This document shows, piece after piece, positions 36,694-46,503 of a stretch of DNA of 64,000 bases. A program made the position numbers and the translations under genes. Numbering within the stretch: the stretch's first letter is position 1; every line of letters starts with the position of its first letter. The stretch is from assembly GCF_007859715.1 (NCBI RefSeq), contig NZ_SJPG01000001.1, positions 5,746,527 to 5,810,526 of the forward strand, given 5' to 3'. The notes under the pieces are model-generated. The model ran no database searches. It saw only the letters and a list, made by a program, of their open reading frames with translations, and was not told where the DNA came from. This DNA is from Rubinisphaera italica (GTDB lineage: Bacteria > Planctomycetota > Planctomycetia > Planctomycetales > Planctomycetaceae).

Positions 36694-37305
36694 ATGTTAA
36701 AACTCATTCCCGTACTCCTACTGTGTACATTCACAGCTGCTGTCTGGTCCGATGAGCCAGAATCGATTGATCAATTAAAAGCCCGAATCGCCGAACTGGA
36801 ACAGCGATTGAACTCGTTGGAGGAAGCGGTTGCTCCCGTTCTGAATAAAATCAAATTGGAAAATATTGTTGCCGAACAGCGACAACTGGCTCGCAATCGC
36901 ATGCAACAGGATCGTGAAGTTTACACGATCGAACAACTTCGAGAAATTGAATCGTTATATCAGGTGGCCAACAGAAACTGGAGAACGGAACAGGCTCAGC
37001 AAAGTTTAGAAGCACTGGTTGAGAAGTATCAAAAAGCCAATCGAACCGGTTGTGCGATTTTATATCTCGGTCAGATAACAACTGGTGATGAACAGAAAAA
37101 ATATCTCCAACAGGCGATTGATGATTTCAGTGATTGCTTTTATGGCGACGGCGTTCAGGTTGGTGCATATGCCCGCCTGCTCCTGGCGGCTCATCTTGAA
37201 CAGGCTGGAGATTCTGAAGCCGCTGAAAAATTGAGAGTCGAGCTTCAGAAACTGTATCCTGATGCGATCGATCACCAGGGAAATTTCCTGATTGATGCCT
37301 TTTGA
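36694..37305 (+). CDS. Secreted coiled-coil / TPR-like protein
   Basis: The 203-residue protein has a signal peptide (LKLIPVLLLCTFTAAVWS) and a coiled coil (IDQLKARIAELEQRLNSLEE, about 25-45). The rest looks like TPR repeats (QQSLEALVEKYQKANRTGCA and AYARLLLAAHLEQAGDSEAA). It would act as an envelope scaffold; the family is not identified. The ATG at 36694 has GAGGA upstream. Upstream in-frame residues to 36619 overlap the R1 edge and are not supported. Confidence 0.6.
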   Translation: MLKLIPVLLLCTFTAAVWSDEPESIDQLKARIAELEQRLNSLEEAVAPVLNKIKLENIVAEQRQLARNRMQQDREVYTIEQLREIESLYQVANRNWRTEQAQQSLEALVEKYQKANRTGCAILYLGQITTGDEQKKYLQQAIDDFSDCFYGDGVQVGAYARLLLAAHLEQAGDSEAAEKLRVELQKLYPDAIDHQGNFLIDAF

Positions 37306-37628
37306 TGGATTTTCGCGACTTCAAAATGATCTGAAAAAATCAATCAAAATAATGGGGTAGACACGTTTTGAAAGATGTTGCACAATCTGCGGCTAATGGA
37401 ATCGCAGGGGGCGATTTCTCATGAATTGCCTGCACGAATTCGCCTGTCTAAGATAGGTCGTTTCGTTCGGGGGGAACACTAAACTCTTAAGTTGTCGGAA
37501 GTACCGACTGAACATTAAGAGTCATACGGCAATGGGGATTGCCGACGATCACAACGGAATGTACCAGGATGATCCGGGCTACTTCAATTGATCGACTAAT
37601 TCGCGAAATGCGGGCAAGGATGCCAATT
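37306..37628. other. Intergenic region / 5' leader of the lipoprotein gene
   Basis: This 323-bp stretch holds no gene. It contains a two-part hairpin at 37483-37522 (listed) and, at 37610-37620, the AAGGA ribosome-binding site. Alternative in-frame starts from 37539 read a non-signal sequence, so they are rejected. Confidence 0.55.
37483..37522 (+). promoter_or_regulatory. Two-part stem-loop in the leader of the lipoprotein gene
   Basis: The outer stem is ACTCTTAA with TTAAGAGT and the inner stem is GTCGG with CCGAC around AAGTA, with an asymmetric internal loop. No T-run follows, so it is not an intrinsic terminator. It lies about 107 bp before the ATG and could be a cis-acting leader element. 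Confidence 0.45.
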
Positions 37629-38540
37629 ATGAAAACGAAATCACCGTTCGTTTCTTTACGAACTGTTTTATTAATCGTGCCACTAATGGTTGCGGTCTCA
37701 GGTTGTTATCAGCCTGCCTATAACCAACCGCCTTATGGCCCTTATCAATCTTCACCTTATGGGGCTCCTGCTCCCTATGGCGCTCCCGCACCATACGGTT
37801 CGCCTGCTCCTTACGGGACGCCAACCGGTCAGCTTTCGCCATCGATTTCTTCGATGCCCAACGATCCATACTACCAGCCTTCATCACCTTCAAATACAGG
37901 AAATGCGCCTCCATTTGGTGCCTCTCCAACGACACCAGGTTCTTCCGGTCAGGACAATTCCGTCCCCCGATACAACGATCCAACCAGTAGCAACTCTCCG
38001 TACTTCGAACAAAGCAATTATCCGCAAAACACATTTGCACCTCAGGGAGAACAATCGGTCGCCCAGGCAGATTTTCGTTCTGATAATGACAATGCAGGCT
38101 CTGTTGAAATGACTTCAGAAAGTCAATTTGAAGCTCCAATCGTGACGAGCCGTCCTCAGCCTCAGGGGTTTCCAGCGGCTGAGGAAACTCAGGCACAACC
38201 GATGAACACTCCCAATCTGTTTGAAGTGGCTGCTGCTCCACCGTTGCAGGATGCGAAAACTCCCGAAGCTTCGAGTGGTTTGGAAGGGACTGTTCGACGC
38301 GATCCACAGTCGAATGGCTGGGTCCTGGAATTTCAGCCGATTGGATCAGGGGCCAATTCAAATGCAGGTCGATTACCACTAGTTGGTTCAAACGATGTGT
38401 TGCAGGGCTTGCAGGATGGAAAACAGTATCGCCTTCAGGGCTTTATTGAAACCGGTTCATCTCCTAATATTCCAGATCGATTTCACGTTCAAAATTTTGA
38501 AGCTGCCCAGGCAGCCAAGTCTGTTTCGCCATTTGAGTAA
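37629..38540 (+). CDS. Pro/Tyr-rich lipoprotein
   Basis: This 303-residue lipoprotein has a lipobox VAVSGC and is predicted to be anchored in the outer membrane or inner membrane. Immediately after it, a tract of APYG/SPYG repeats (about 35-60) is followed by a Pro/Ser/Asn-rich low-complexity region. A C-terminal domain (about 215-300) begins LEGTVRRDPQSNGWVLEF and is a beta-rich fold. No family match. The ATG at 37629 has AAGGA nine bases ahead. The following metallopeptidase-like gene starts 5 bp after the stop, so the two are co-transcribed. Confidence 0.7.
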   Translation: MKTKSPFVSLRTVLLIVPLMVAVSGCYQPAYNQPPYGPYQSSPYGAPAPYGAPAPYGSPAPYGTPTGQLSPSISSMPNDPYYQPSSPSNTGNAPPFGASPTTPGSSGQDNSVPRYNDPTSSNSPYFEQSNYPQNTFAPQGEQSVAQADFRSDNDNAGSVEMTSESQFEAPIVTSRPQPQGFPAAEETQAQPMNTPNLFEVAAAPPLQDAKTPEASSGLEGTVRRDPQSNGWVLEFQPIGSGANSNAGRLPLVGSNDVLQGLQDGKQYRLQGFIETGSSPNIPDRFHVQNFEAAQAAKSVSPFE

Positions 38541-38545
38541 TTGCC

Positions 38546-39142
38546 ATGACCAGTCGATCGGGATTCGACTTTACCGATGCAATGACACGCCTGTGCCAGG
38601 ATGTCTGCCATCGTCTGGAAGTCTTTCAACATATTGCGATGGAACAGGTCGCGGTCACATTTGCTCAAGCCCGCACGCCGGGCATCTATGGCGTTCAAGC
38701 CAAGCTCACGCCGTTACGTTTTGAGAACGGCTCTTTAACGACCAAAAAACGGGGCAGAACCTGGTCGGTCCAGCGGGTTTATCTGGGTCGGCATGAAATG
38801 CTGTATCTGCTCACGTTCTATCTCCCGCGATTTCAGGACAATACCTTTCGCGAGAAGATGATTACAGTTCTGCACGAACTGTATCACATCAGCCCGAAGT
38901 TCGATGGAGACATCCGTCGATTTGGCGGACGATATCATGCTCACTCATCGAGCCAGAAAGAATACGATCGCCTGATGGATCGATATGTGGACGAGTATCT
39001 GCAGATGGCTCCGCCGTCACAACTCATGAATTTTCTACAGGTCGACTTCCAAAAACTGCGACAACACCACGGAAAAATCATCGGTCGACGCATGCCGATC
39101 CCTAAGCTCATTCCATTGCCTCAAGGCAAAGCTTCTGCGTGA
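38546..39142 (+). CDS. Putative zinc metallopeptidase-like protein
   Basis: The 198-residue protein has HELYHISPKFDGDIRRF near residues 112-128, an HExxH zinc-binding motif in a helix, following TFREKMITVL. A later HSSSQKEYDRLMDRYVDEY could supply the third ligand. The likely class is the phage/toxin-antitoxin-associated Zn-peptidase type, but I cannot place it firmly. No signal peptide, so it is cytoplasmic. It starts 5 bp after the lipoprotein gene. Confidence 0.6.
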   Translation: MTSRSGFDFTDAMTRLCQDVCHRLEVFQHIAMEQVAVTFAQARTPGIYGVQAKLTPLRFENGSLTTKKRGRTWSVQRVYLGRHEMLYLLTFYLPRFQDNTFREKMITVLHELYHISPKFDGDIRRFGGRYHAHSSSQKEYDRLMDRYVDEYLQMAPPSQLMNFLQVDFQKLRQHHGKIIGRRMPIPKLIPLPQGKASA

Positions 39143-39476
39143 TGCTTATTCGCAGATCTCAATCTTATTTGCAAGCTGGCAATCGCAGGATGGAATTCAC
39201 GTTCTGCTAATCCAACCTGCAAATCGAAACTGATGGCAAGCATTTCATTTCAGCCCGACAACAGAATTCGGATGAATGAAAAGAAATTCAATAATAAAGT
39301 CGTGACTTAGCACAAGACTTTTTCTGAATTTTCTTAGCTTTTGTCCAGCACTATTCCGCCTGCTCTCGTACATAAAGGTAGATTCGCATTTGTCCAACTC
39401 GCAAGCATGTGTCTCACTGGTCATGTTCTAACGACTGGCTCCCTTTCTCTTTTCTCTTCTACACGTGTCGGAGGCA
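39143..39476. other. Intergenic region before the VWA lipoprotein
   Basis: This 334-bp stretch has no convincing gene or repeat. The GGAGG ribosome-binding site of the next gene is at its right end. Confidence 0.5.
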
Positions 39477-41081
39477 ATGATGACTTTCGCTACAAAGTTT
39501 ACGTGCTTCACAGGCATCAATTTATTGTGTGCACTGGCGTTGGTTGTTTCTGGCTGCGGTGAGGCGCGAGAAGCTGCACGGCACGGTGGAGCTGTTCCCG
39601 TATCATCGGAGCAGTTCTATTACACTTCCCCGCATACAGCTGTCAGTGAAGAGAATCGAACCGAATTCAACACCGAAGCTTACGATCACATCGTTGAGAA
39701 TCCGTTTCTGCTCTCAAAGTCAAACCCTCTTTCGACATTTTCCGTCGATGTCGATACCGCTTCCTATGCGAATTTACGACGGTTTCTGAACAGGAATCAA
39801 TTGCCGCCAGCGGGAGCGGTGCGGATTGAAGAGTTGGTCAATTACTTCGACTACCACTACTCACCACCAACGGGCGACGATCCATTTTCCGTGCATGTGG
39901 AAGTCGCGGAATGTCCCTGGGAAGAAAGTCATCTGCTGGCGAAGATCGGCTTGAAGGGAAAGGAAATTGAACTGGAGAATCGACCACTCTCCAACCTCGT
40001 CTTTTTGCTCGATGTCTCGGGCTCAATGGAGGATTTCAACAAACTCCCGCTGGTCAAATCGTCTATGAAGCTGCTACTGGAACAACTGGGAGAAAATGAT
40101 CGGATTGCGATTGTCGTTTATGCAGGAGCGTCTGGTCTGGTGCTGCCATCAACAAGTGCCGACCACAGAACAGAGATACTCTCGAAGCTGGATGATTTGG
40201 AAGCCGGTGGTTCGACCAATGGTGGTGAGGGTATCGAACTGGCCTATCGTATCGCGGGTGACAACTTTATTAGAGGAGGAGTCAATCGCGTTATTCTCTG
40301 TACTGATGGCGATTTCAATGTGGGGCGAACGAATCAGTCTGATCTGGTTAATCTGATCGAGAATAAGGCAAAGAGTGGAGTGTTTCTGAGTGTGCTCGGT
40401 TTCGGAATGGGCAATCTGAAAGATTCCACCATGGAATTGCTTGCTGACAAAGGAAACGGCAACTATTCCTATATCGATTCGATGAACGAAGCAGAGAAGG
40501 TACTTGTCGAGCAAATGTCTGGCACGCTAATCACGATTGCCAAAGATGTGAAAATCCAGGTCGATTTCAATCCCGCACAAGTGCAATCGTACCGGCTGAT
40601 CGGCTATGAAAATCGAATGCTCAGAAATGAGGATTTTCTGGACGACACGAAGGATGCAGGAGAAATAGGAGCGGGACATACTGTGACCGCGCTGTATGAA
40701 CTGGTGCCTGTTGGAATTGAATCCGAGGTCGCTGAAGTTGAACCTTCAAAGTATCAACAGGAGTCGGAATTGAGTGCTTCCGCAAATACTGACGAGTTGC
40801 TGACAGTCAGACTGCGTTATAAAGATCCCGAAGGCCTCGATAGTAAACCGATCAGCCTGACAGTGAAGAAACAGGACTTGTCCTTAACGGAAGCCTCCAC
40901 AGATTTCCATTTCGCTTCAGCTGTGGCAGCCTTCGGCATGTTGCTGCGAGAATCGAAACACTGTGGTACGATGACTCTCGAACGGGTGAATTCGATCGCC
41001 GAGCAAAACCTGGGTGATGATCCTCACGGATATCGAGAGGAATTTTTACAACTGGTCAAGAAGGCACAGTTGTTGGAATGA
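39477..41081 (+). CDS. YfbK-like VWA-domain lipoprotein
   Basis: The 534-residue protein has a lipobox VVSGC, an N-terminal von Willebrand-associated domain (STFSVDVDTASYANLRRFL), a VWA domain with complete MIDAS (FLLDVSGSMEDFNK) and a C-terminal DUF3520 domain (from about 400). The arrangement is that of E. coli YfbK. These proteins bind metal-dependent partners at the envelope; the partner is unknown. The GGAGGCA ribosome-binding site decides for the ATG at 39477. Neighbours give no clue. Confidence 0.9.
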   Translation: MMTFATKFTCFTGINLLCALALVVSGCGEAREAARHGGAVPVSSEQFYYTSPHTAVSEENRTEFNTEAYDHIVENPFLLSKSNPLSTFSVDVDTASYANLRRFLNRNQLPPAGAVRIEELVNYFDYHYSPPTGDDPFSVHVEVAECPWEESHLLAKIGLKGKEIELENRPLSNLVFLLDVSGSMEDFNKLPLVKSSMKLLLEQLGENDRIAIVVYAGASGLVLPSTSADHRTEILSKLDDLEAGGSTNGGEGIELAYRIAGDNFIRGGVNRVILCTDGDFNVGRTNQSDLVNLIENKAKSGVFLSVLGFGMGNLKDSTMELLADKGNGNYSYIDSMNEAEKVLVEQMSGTLITIAKDVKIQVDFNPAQVQSYRLIGYENRMLRNEDFLDDTKDAGEIGAGHTVTALYELVPVGIESEVAEVEPSKYQQESELSASANTDELLTVRLRYKDPEGLDSKPISLTVKKQDLSLTEASTDFHFASAVAAFGMLLRESKHCGTMTLERVNSIAEQNLGDDPHGYREEFLQLVKKAQLLE

Positions 41082-41128
41082 GGTCTGTGACAGAATGGAC
41101 TACTTAAATTGGAAATTGCTTTAATTAT

Positions 41129-42031
41129 TCAGTTCCCAACTTTTTGCAAGGCAATGCGAACTGTATTGGCCTGAATTTCAGCGATGTCATTTAAATCAGG
41201 GGCATATCCTCCTGCCATGGAAATGGCGACGGGAAGATTCTTCTCACTGCAGAGACTCAATACGAGTTCGTCTCGTTTTAACAAACCGGCTTTGGTCAAT
41301 TTCATTTTGCCGAATCGATCCCGATAAAAGGGGTCTGCACCTGCCAGATAAAAAATGAATTCCGGTTCGCAGCGGGCAAAGCATTCCTTTAAGCCGCGTT
41401 CCAGTTCTGCCAGATACTGATCATCTTCTGCTCCATCATCAAGGGCTATGTCGAGATCACTTTTTTCCTTATGGAGTGGAAAGTTTTTAGCTCCGTGAAT
41501 GGAAAACGTGAAGACGGAGGAATCCTGCTGAAAAATAGAAGCTGTGCCGTTTCCCTGATGCACATCGCAATCAATCACGAGAATCTGACCGACGCCATGA
41601 TTGATCTGTAACTCACGAGCTGCACATGCGACATCATTGAAGACGCAATAACCTTCCCCGCAATCTGCAAACGAATGATGGGTTCCCCCAGCCAGATTGA
41701 TCCCCAGGCTCTCTACTAAAGCCGTTTGAGCAGCGGCGATCGAAGCTCCGGTCGAATGGCGGGAACGAATCACTAATTCCGGCGACCACGGAAATCCAAT
41801 TCGCCGCATCGCCTTCGGCTCAATCGTGCCATTGACAATCGATTCGATATATTCTGGAGTATGAACTCGTAAAAGCTGTTCATCAGTTGCAGGTGTTGAT
41901 GGAGAGAGCTGATGGCCTTCGACGATCGCATCGGTTATCAACTTCTCTCGAAGCAACCGATATTTCTCAGCCGGAAACCGATGCCCCGACGAGAGCGGCA
42001 GTACATGATGATCACTGTAGAAGATGCGCAT
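41129..42031 (-). CDS. Histone deacetylase-family (AcuC/HDAC-like) amidohydrolase
   Basis: This 300-residue zinc amidohydrolase of the HDAC family removes acetyl groups from lysine or polyamines. All signature residues are visible: the charge-relay His pair in GGTHHSF (His118, His119), zinc ligands in IDCDVHQGNG (Asp156, His158) and the third in YLAGADPF; GGY closes the active site. It begins MRIFYSDHH. In bacteria members are acetoin-utilisation or acetylpolyamine hydrolases; the substrate is not inferred. The stop lies 48 bp from the convergent VWA gene. Confidence 0.92.
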   Translation of the reverse strand: MRIFYSDHHVLPLSSGHRFPAEKYRLLREKLITDAIVEGHQLSPSTPATDEQLLRVHTPEYIESIVNGTIEPKAMRRIGFPWSPELVIRSRHSTGASIAAAQTALVESLGINLAGGTHHSFADCGEGYCVFNDVACAARELQINHGVGQILVIDCDVHQGNGTASIFQQDSSVFTFSIHGAKNFPLHKEKSDLDIALDDGAEDDQYLAELERGLKECFARCEPEFIFYLAGADPFYRDRFGKMKLTKAGLLKRDELVLSLCSEKNLPVAISMAGGYAPDLNDIAEIQANTVRIALQKVGN

Positions 42032-42191
42032 TAGTTGAGGGATGAAGGTTAGGGTTGAGTTGGCCAGTGTTGAGTGTCCAGTGGCCAGTAAGTTTCGAGA
42101 GGTCCTGATTCAAATTAATACTTGCATATGGCTGTATGGGTCGGTTGTCCCAAAAAACTGCCTGACTCTAGTCCCAAGACCATAGATCAAA

Positions 42192-43340
42192 TTATAGATC
42201 TTTGAGCCGGGAAACCACTTCGACAATTCTTCGAACCGCTTCATCGATTTCTGCTTCTTTTAAATATTTATGCAGACTGAAACGCAAGGCCGAGCGAGCC
42301 AGTTGTGGTTCGACTCCCATCGCCAGCAACACGGGAGAAGGTTCGGCTGATCCACTGGCACACGCACTGCCGAGCGAACAACAGATGCCCGCCAGATCAA
42401 GCCCGATCAAAATGGCCTCGGCTTCAAGTTCAGGAAATGCCATGTTAGAGGTGTTAGGAAGCCTCGATGCATTACGACCATTGATCATAAGTGGACTGAT
42501 CTGCTGCTCGAGCTGTCTTTCGAAACGATCCCGCAATTCCTGCAGATTTTTGTAGATGGAATCGCTTTGCTGTTCCCATTCACTCAACATCGTCGACATG
42601 CCAGCAGCCAGAGCGACAGCTTCGGTTCCCGGACGCCTGCTCGCTTCCTGGAAACCTCCGACTGCGGTCGGAACAAAAGGGACTTCATCCTTCAGCAGCA
42701 ACCCACCAATGCCCCGTGGGCCATGAGCTTTATGCACACCAAAGCTGGCTGCAGTGGCACCGAGTTCGTGAAACGAAACGGGAATGCGTCCCACTGCTTG
42801 AACGACATCGAGATGCCAGGGTGTCTGATGCTGCTCACACAGACGACGAACCTGCGAGACATTTTGTATTACACCGGTTTCATTATTGGCATAGATGACC
42901 GCTGCTAATCCGATTTCTTCCCAGGGCAACTGATCAAGTTGCTCGGTAATAATCAGCCCATTAGCATCAAGTGGGATCAGGATTTTCATCCAGCCTTGCT
43001 TCACCAGTCGATCTGCACACTCAGCTGTCGCGGGATGTTCTCCACCAGTGATCGCAATGGTTCGTCGTTCCGGAGGAACGGTAGCCGCCAGTCCCATCAA
43101 TGCCAGATTCGTCGATTCCGTGCCACCGCTCGTAAAGATCACTTCTTTCGGTTGTGCACCGAGTACACGAGCAGAGATCGCGCGAGATTCTTCCAGACTC
43201 TTCCGAGCTTTCCGTCCCAGTTGATGTGTACTCCCGGGATTGGCGTAACAATCCGAAGCGACAGACCGCACGGTTTCCCAGACTGCTGGATCTGGCGGTG
43301 TCGTCGCATTGGCGTCAAGATAAATGATGGGTTCGTTCAT
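42192..43340 (-). CDS. Cysteine desulfurase (NifS/IscS family)
   Basis: This PLP enzyme removes sulfur from cysteine for Fe-S clusters and thiolation. In 382 residues, the PLP lysine is Lys204 ([11 protein letters not shown]) and the active cysteine is Cys327 ([13 protein letters not shown]). The typical [12 protein letters not shown] and ANNETG are present. The cysteine loop ([11 protein letters not shown]) places it in the NifS/IscS group I. No iscU, iscA or hsc genes are adjacent, so this may be a stand-alone or tRNA-thiolation enzyme. The HDAC-like gene follows on the same strand after 160 bp. Confidence 0.95.
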   Translation of the reverse strand: MNEPIIYLDANATTPPDPAVWETVRSVASDCYANPGSTHQLGRKARKSLEESRAISARVLGAQPKEVIFTSGGTESTNLALMGLAATVPPERRTIAITGGEHPATAECADRLVKQGWMKILIPLDANGLIITEQLDQLPWEEIGLAAVIYANNETGVIQNVSQVRRLCEQHQTPWHLDVVQAVGRIPVSFHELGATAASFGVHKAHGPRGIGGLLLKDEVPFVPTAVGGFQEASRRPGTEAVALAAGMSTMLSEWEQQSDSIYKNLQELRDRFERQLEQQISPLMINGRNASRLPNTSNMAFPELEAEAILIGLDLAGICCSLGSACASGSAEPSPVLLAMGVEPQLARSALRFSLHKYLKEAEIDEAVRRIVEVVSRLKDL

Positions 43341-43413
43341 GAAAGAACTTTAGTGCTTCTCCAGGGGCACGTGAAGCATATCCATTGCCAGAGACGGATT
43401 TGATAACCATCAA

Positions 43414-44094
43414 TTAATCCCGGCGACCACCCGCAAAAATCATCAAGTAGTAAGCCAGAGTCAGGACCGATTGCAGTGTCGCTGCGACGTACGTCCATGC
43501 GGCTGAGTTGAGAACACTGTTCACTGCGGCTGCCCCATCAGTATCAACCATGCCGGTATCCGCCAGAATTTGTTTCGCGCGATTACTGGCATCAAACTCA
43601 ACCGGCAGGTTGATCAACTGAAAGAAGACCAAGCCCCCATACAGCACAATCCCCAGCAGAATTAAATGAATGCTGTGCAGCAGAATTCCCAGAATCAACA
43701 GAATCGAAAAAGCGGTTCCTCCATATTGAGCCGCCGGGACGGCTGCATTACGGATGACTAATGGCCCGTAATTTTCTGCATCTTGAATCGCATGTCCAAC
43801 TTCGTGGGCTGCAATCCCAACGGAAGATGCTGAGTGTCCTTGATAGACATCGTGACTCAAGCGGACGACTTTTTCCCGCGGATCGTAATGGTCGGATAAT
43901 TGCCCGGGTGTTTCCACAACATCAATAGATTGAAGTCCATTGATATCCAGAATATGTCGCGCTGCGGCGGCTCCCGAAATTCGAGTCGGGACACGCAGTC
44001 CATTTGCGAAAGATGACTTCACGCGATATTGAGCCCACATCATCAGCAGGATGGCCGGGGCTGTAAAAATCATTAAACCAAAATAACCGTACAT
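43414..44094 (-). CDS. YugP-type zinc metallopeptidase (neutral zinc metallopeptidase 2)
   Basis: This 226-residue membrane protease has HEVGH (His97, Glu98, His101) in IAAHEVGHAIQDAE, an N-terminal hydrophobic helix and two to three C-terminal ones. It belongs to the YugP / DUF2268-unrelated Zn-peptidase family 2, thought to act in membrane quality control. The ATG at 44094 has GGAGAAG upstream; the frame continues to 44262 through a non-hydrophobic stretch that does not fit. It begins MYGYFGLMIF. Confidence 0.88.
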   Translation of the reverse strand: MYGYFGLMIFTAPAILLMMWAQYRVKSSFANGLRVPTRISGAAAARHILDINGLQSIDVVETPGQLSDHYDPREKVVRLSHDVYQGHSASSVGIAAHEVGHAIQDAENYGPLVIRNAAVPAAQYGGTAFSILLILGILLHSIHLILLGIVLYGGLVFFQLINLPVEFDASNRAKQILADTGMVDTDGAAAVNSVLNSAAWTYVAATLQSVLTLAYYLMIFAGGRRD

Positions 44095-44530
44095 TCTTTC
44101 TTCTCCATATATTTCTATTGTGAGCGGTCGCTCATCATTCAATACGATGCAAGGCTGCTCGCTGATCAATCTTTTTTTGCGGGCAGGAATGAAATTTCGG
44201 GGAATGTTATTCCTGTCGAAATGACAGATCACTGCGGACAATATATGCAAAGCAGTTTTCACACCATTTTATTCACAACTTGCTCAGTAAGCAAAAAATG
44301 TGCGTTTCCTACATGAATTATTGAATCCTACTCAGATCGACAGGGAAATTCGGGATCAACTTTTTTGAATTGGTCAACAAAAATTTATGTCCAATTTTAA
44401 CGATAAAATTAATTTTTCTGCAGAAGGCATGCAAAATGCCTGAGAATTTGTAGACTTAACTTTGAGTAGGATGCGCTTCTTGGGGGGAGCGTACCGGGAC
44501 AAAAGTAGCACCTTCGGGAGGAAACCAAAC
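44095..44530. other. Divergent intergenic region, AT-rich
   Basis: This 436-bp stretch lies between the leftward YugP-like gene and the rightward Tyr-rich gene. It is AT-rich and holds both promoters. A small hairpin AGGCATGCAAAATGCCT lies at about 44425-44441, upstream of the Tyr-rich gene. No gene was seen. Confidence 0.55.
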
Positions 44531-44875
44531 ATGAAACGACTTTTAGTTTTGGCGATGCTTGTCGCAGGATTCACGCTCCTGCCAAATCCAGAAACCGCAG
44601 AGGCGCGTCATTGCCGCTACGGCTATTACGGCGGATACACCAGTAACTACTACGGCGGCTACAATTACGGGGCTTACCGTTCGTATTACGCACCTGCTTA
44701 CGCTGCACCAGCAGCTTATTATGCTCCAACAGCCTATTACGCACCTGCAGCTATCTACACGCCTGGCTATTACACCGCTGGATATTATGGATACACATAT
44801 CCAAACTACTGGGGTGGCTACTATCGGGCACCGGGTTACTACACAGGTTATCGGGGTTTCTACTACCGGTGGTAA
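44531..44875 (+). CDS. Small secreted Tyr/Gly/Ala-rich protein
   Basis: This 114-residue protein has a signal peptide (KRLLVLAMLVAGFTLLPNP) and then a sequence that is about 30% Tyr with YYGGY, YYAPAAYYAP-type repeats. It would be exported and could be a surface-layer or matrix component, but its role is unknown. The ATG has GGGAGG eight bases upstream. An intrinsic terminator follows the stop by 32 bp, so the transcript is short. Antisense frames over it are artefacts of the repetitive composition. Confidence 0.75.
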   Translation: MKRLLVLAMLVAGFTLLPNPETAEARHCRYGYYGGYTSNYYGGYNYGAYRSYYAPAYAAPAAYYAPTAYYAPAAIYTPGYYTAGYYGYTYPNYWGGYYRAPGYYTGYRGFYYRW

Positions 44876-44906
44876 GCGGAATTGATCCAGTACGAATTGC
44901 ATGTCG

Positions 44907-44935
44907 GGCACTCTCAAGGCGGAGAGTGCCTTTTG
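44907..44935 (+). terminator. Intrinsic terminator of the Tyr-rich gene
   Basis: GGCACTCTC and GAGAGTGCC form a perfect 9-bp stem around AAGGCG, followed by TTTTGCTTT. Confidence 0.9.
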
Positions 44936-45009
44936 CTTTGCACAGAACGATTATTCACTCTACGATAGCCGGACTTCCCCTTGTTTTTATTCTATGAAGT
45001 CTCAATCGT

Positions 45010-46491
45010 ATGGCCTATCGACGCATCGCATCTCTGAAAACAACCGAGCAGTTTCGCGAGTATTTGCAAAGTCTTGATCTTTCGATCGAAATCGATGATG
45101 AAGCTCTCTCTGCCGTAGAAGATTCTCCACTGGCTCAGCCAATTACGGTAGGAGACTTTCAAGTCGGAAATCGTTGGGCTGTCCATCCAATGGAAGGCTG
45201 GGATGCAACTCGCGATGGCAAAGCCAGTGAAGAAACTTTGCGACGCTGGCAGCACTTCGGCGAGTCCGGCTGCAAATTGATCTGGGGTGGTGAAGCGGTC
45301 GCGGTCTGTCCGGAAGGTCGCGCGAATCCGAATCAACTTTACTATCATCCGGATAACGAACAATCTCTCAGTGACTTGCTACAGACACTCAACAAAGCTC
45401 ATACCGACACCTTTGGCAACGATGCTCTGGACGATTTTCTGGTTGGTTTGCAGTTAACACACTCTGGCCGTTTCAGTCGACCGAATGAAAAAGTTCGTCT
45501 GGAATCCCGAGTGGCCTATCATCATCCTCTGCTCGATGAACGCGTGAAATTATCGGATCAGCAGGGGATGACTTACCTCACTGATGAAGATATCCAGAAG
45601 CTGATTCAGCAATATGTCGATGCTGCAAAGGCTGCAGAGAAAATCGGATATCGCTTTGTCGATATCAAGCATTGTCATGGATATCTGGGCCACGAATTCT
45701 TATCCGCATTTTCCCGTGAAGGGAAATATGGTGGCAGTTTTGAAAATCGCGCGAGATTTCTCAAAGAGATTTGTCAGGCTGTGAAAGCTGCCTGTCCGAA
45801 TTTAATGCTCGGGGTACGGCTCTCTCTCTTCGATTTTTTACCGTTCCAGCCAGAATCTTTTGATGAGAAAACCGGGCGACCGGGAATCGGTCAGCCGACG
45901 CCCTATCAAAATGGAAGTTACCCCGGCTTCGGTTGCGATCGCTCCGATCCTTTAACAATGGATTTAACCGAACCGATTCAGTTACTCGAAATGATGCGTG
46001 ATGAACTCGGCGTCGTCATGGTCAATCTGACTGCGGGGTCCCCTTACTACAATCCTCATATCCAACGACCGGCTTACTTCCCACCATCGGATGGCTATCA
46101 ACCACCGGAAGATCCGCTCGTCGGTTGTGTCCGCCAAATAGAGGCAGTCGCTCGGTTGAAAAAAGCGGTCCCAAATTTGCCGATGGTGGGTTCTGCGTAC
46201 TCCTATTTCCAGGAGTATCTGCCTCACATTGCCCAGGCAGTCGTGCGACGAGGAGATGTCGATTTTGTCGGCATCGGCAGACTCGTATTAAGTCAATGGC
46301 AGATGCCCGCTCAAATTCTGAATGGCGAAGATTATCGAGCCACTAAAAAAATCTGTCGCACCTTCAGCGACTGTACCACCGGTCCCCGCAATGGTTTGAT
46401 TTCAGGTTGTTATCCACTAGACGATTATTATAAATCACGCCCCGAGTTTCAGGAACTTAAAGCAATCAAAGCAGGGAAAAAGTCCGAGTAA
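45010..46491 (+). CDS. Old-yellow-enzyme-like NADH:flavin oxidoreductase
   Basis: This 493-residue protein has the OYE TIM barrel with FMN binding: RWAVHPMEGWDA at the start, GLQLTHSGRFSRP at the FMN site, and DIKHCHGYLGHEFLSAF (about 219-236), the counterpart of the usual H-x-x-H-G-Y-L motif. It lacks the C-terminal FAD/Fe-S half of the 2,4-dienoyl-CoA reductase type. It reduces activated alkenes with NAD(P)H in the cytoplasm; the natural substrate is unknown. It is 12 bp upstream of a sulfatase gene on the same strand, so the two are probably an operon. Confidence 0.85.
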   Translation: MAYRRIASLKTTEQFREYLQSLDLSIEIDDEALSAVEDSPLAQPITVGDFQVGNRWAVHPMEGWDATRDGKASEETLRRWQHFGESGCKLIWGGEAVAVCPEGRANPNQLYYHPDNEQSLSDLLQTLNKAHTDTFGNDALDDFLVGLQLTHSGRFSRPNEKVRLESRVAYHHPLLDERVKLSDQQGMTYLTDEDIQKLIQQYVDAAKAAEKIGYRFVDIKHCHGYLGHEFLSAFSREGKYGGSFENRARFLKEICQAVKAACPNLMLGVRLSLFDFLPFQPESFDEKTGRPGIGQPTPYQNGSYPGFGCDRSDPLTMDLTEPIQLLEMMRDELGVVMVNLTAGSPYYNPHIQRPAYFPPSDGYQPPEDPLVGCVRQIEAVARLKKAVPNLPMVGSAYSYFQEYLPHIAQAVVRRGDVDFVGIGRLVLSQWQMPAQILNGEDYRATKKICRTFSDCTTGPRNGLISGCYPLDDYYKSRPEFQELKAIKAGKKSE

Positions 46492-46503
46492 CTGTCATCA
46501 GGT

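Noticed and set aside
37627..38391. 254-residue reverse frame in the lipoprotein gene
   Set aside because: Created by the repetitive Pro/Tyr codons of the real gene; the forward frame has a lipobox and ribosome-binding site.
44543..44917. Reverse and shifted frames over the Tyr-rich gene
   Set aside because: Artefacts of the repetitive TAT/GGC/GCT codons; the forward frame has signal peptide and terminator.
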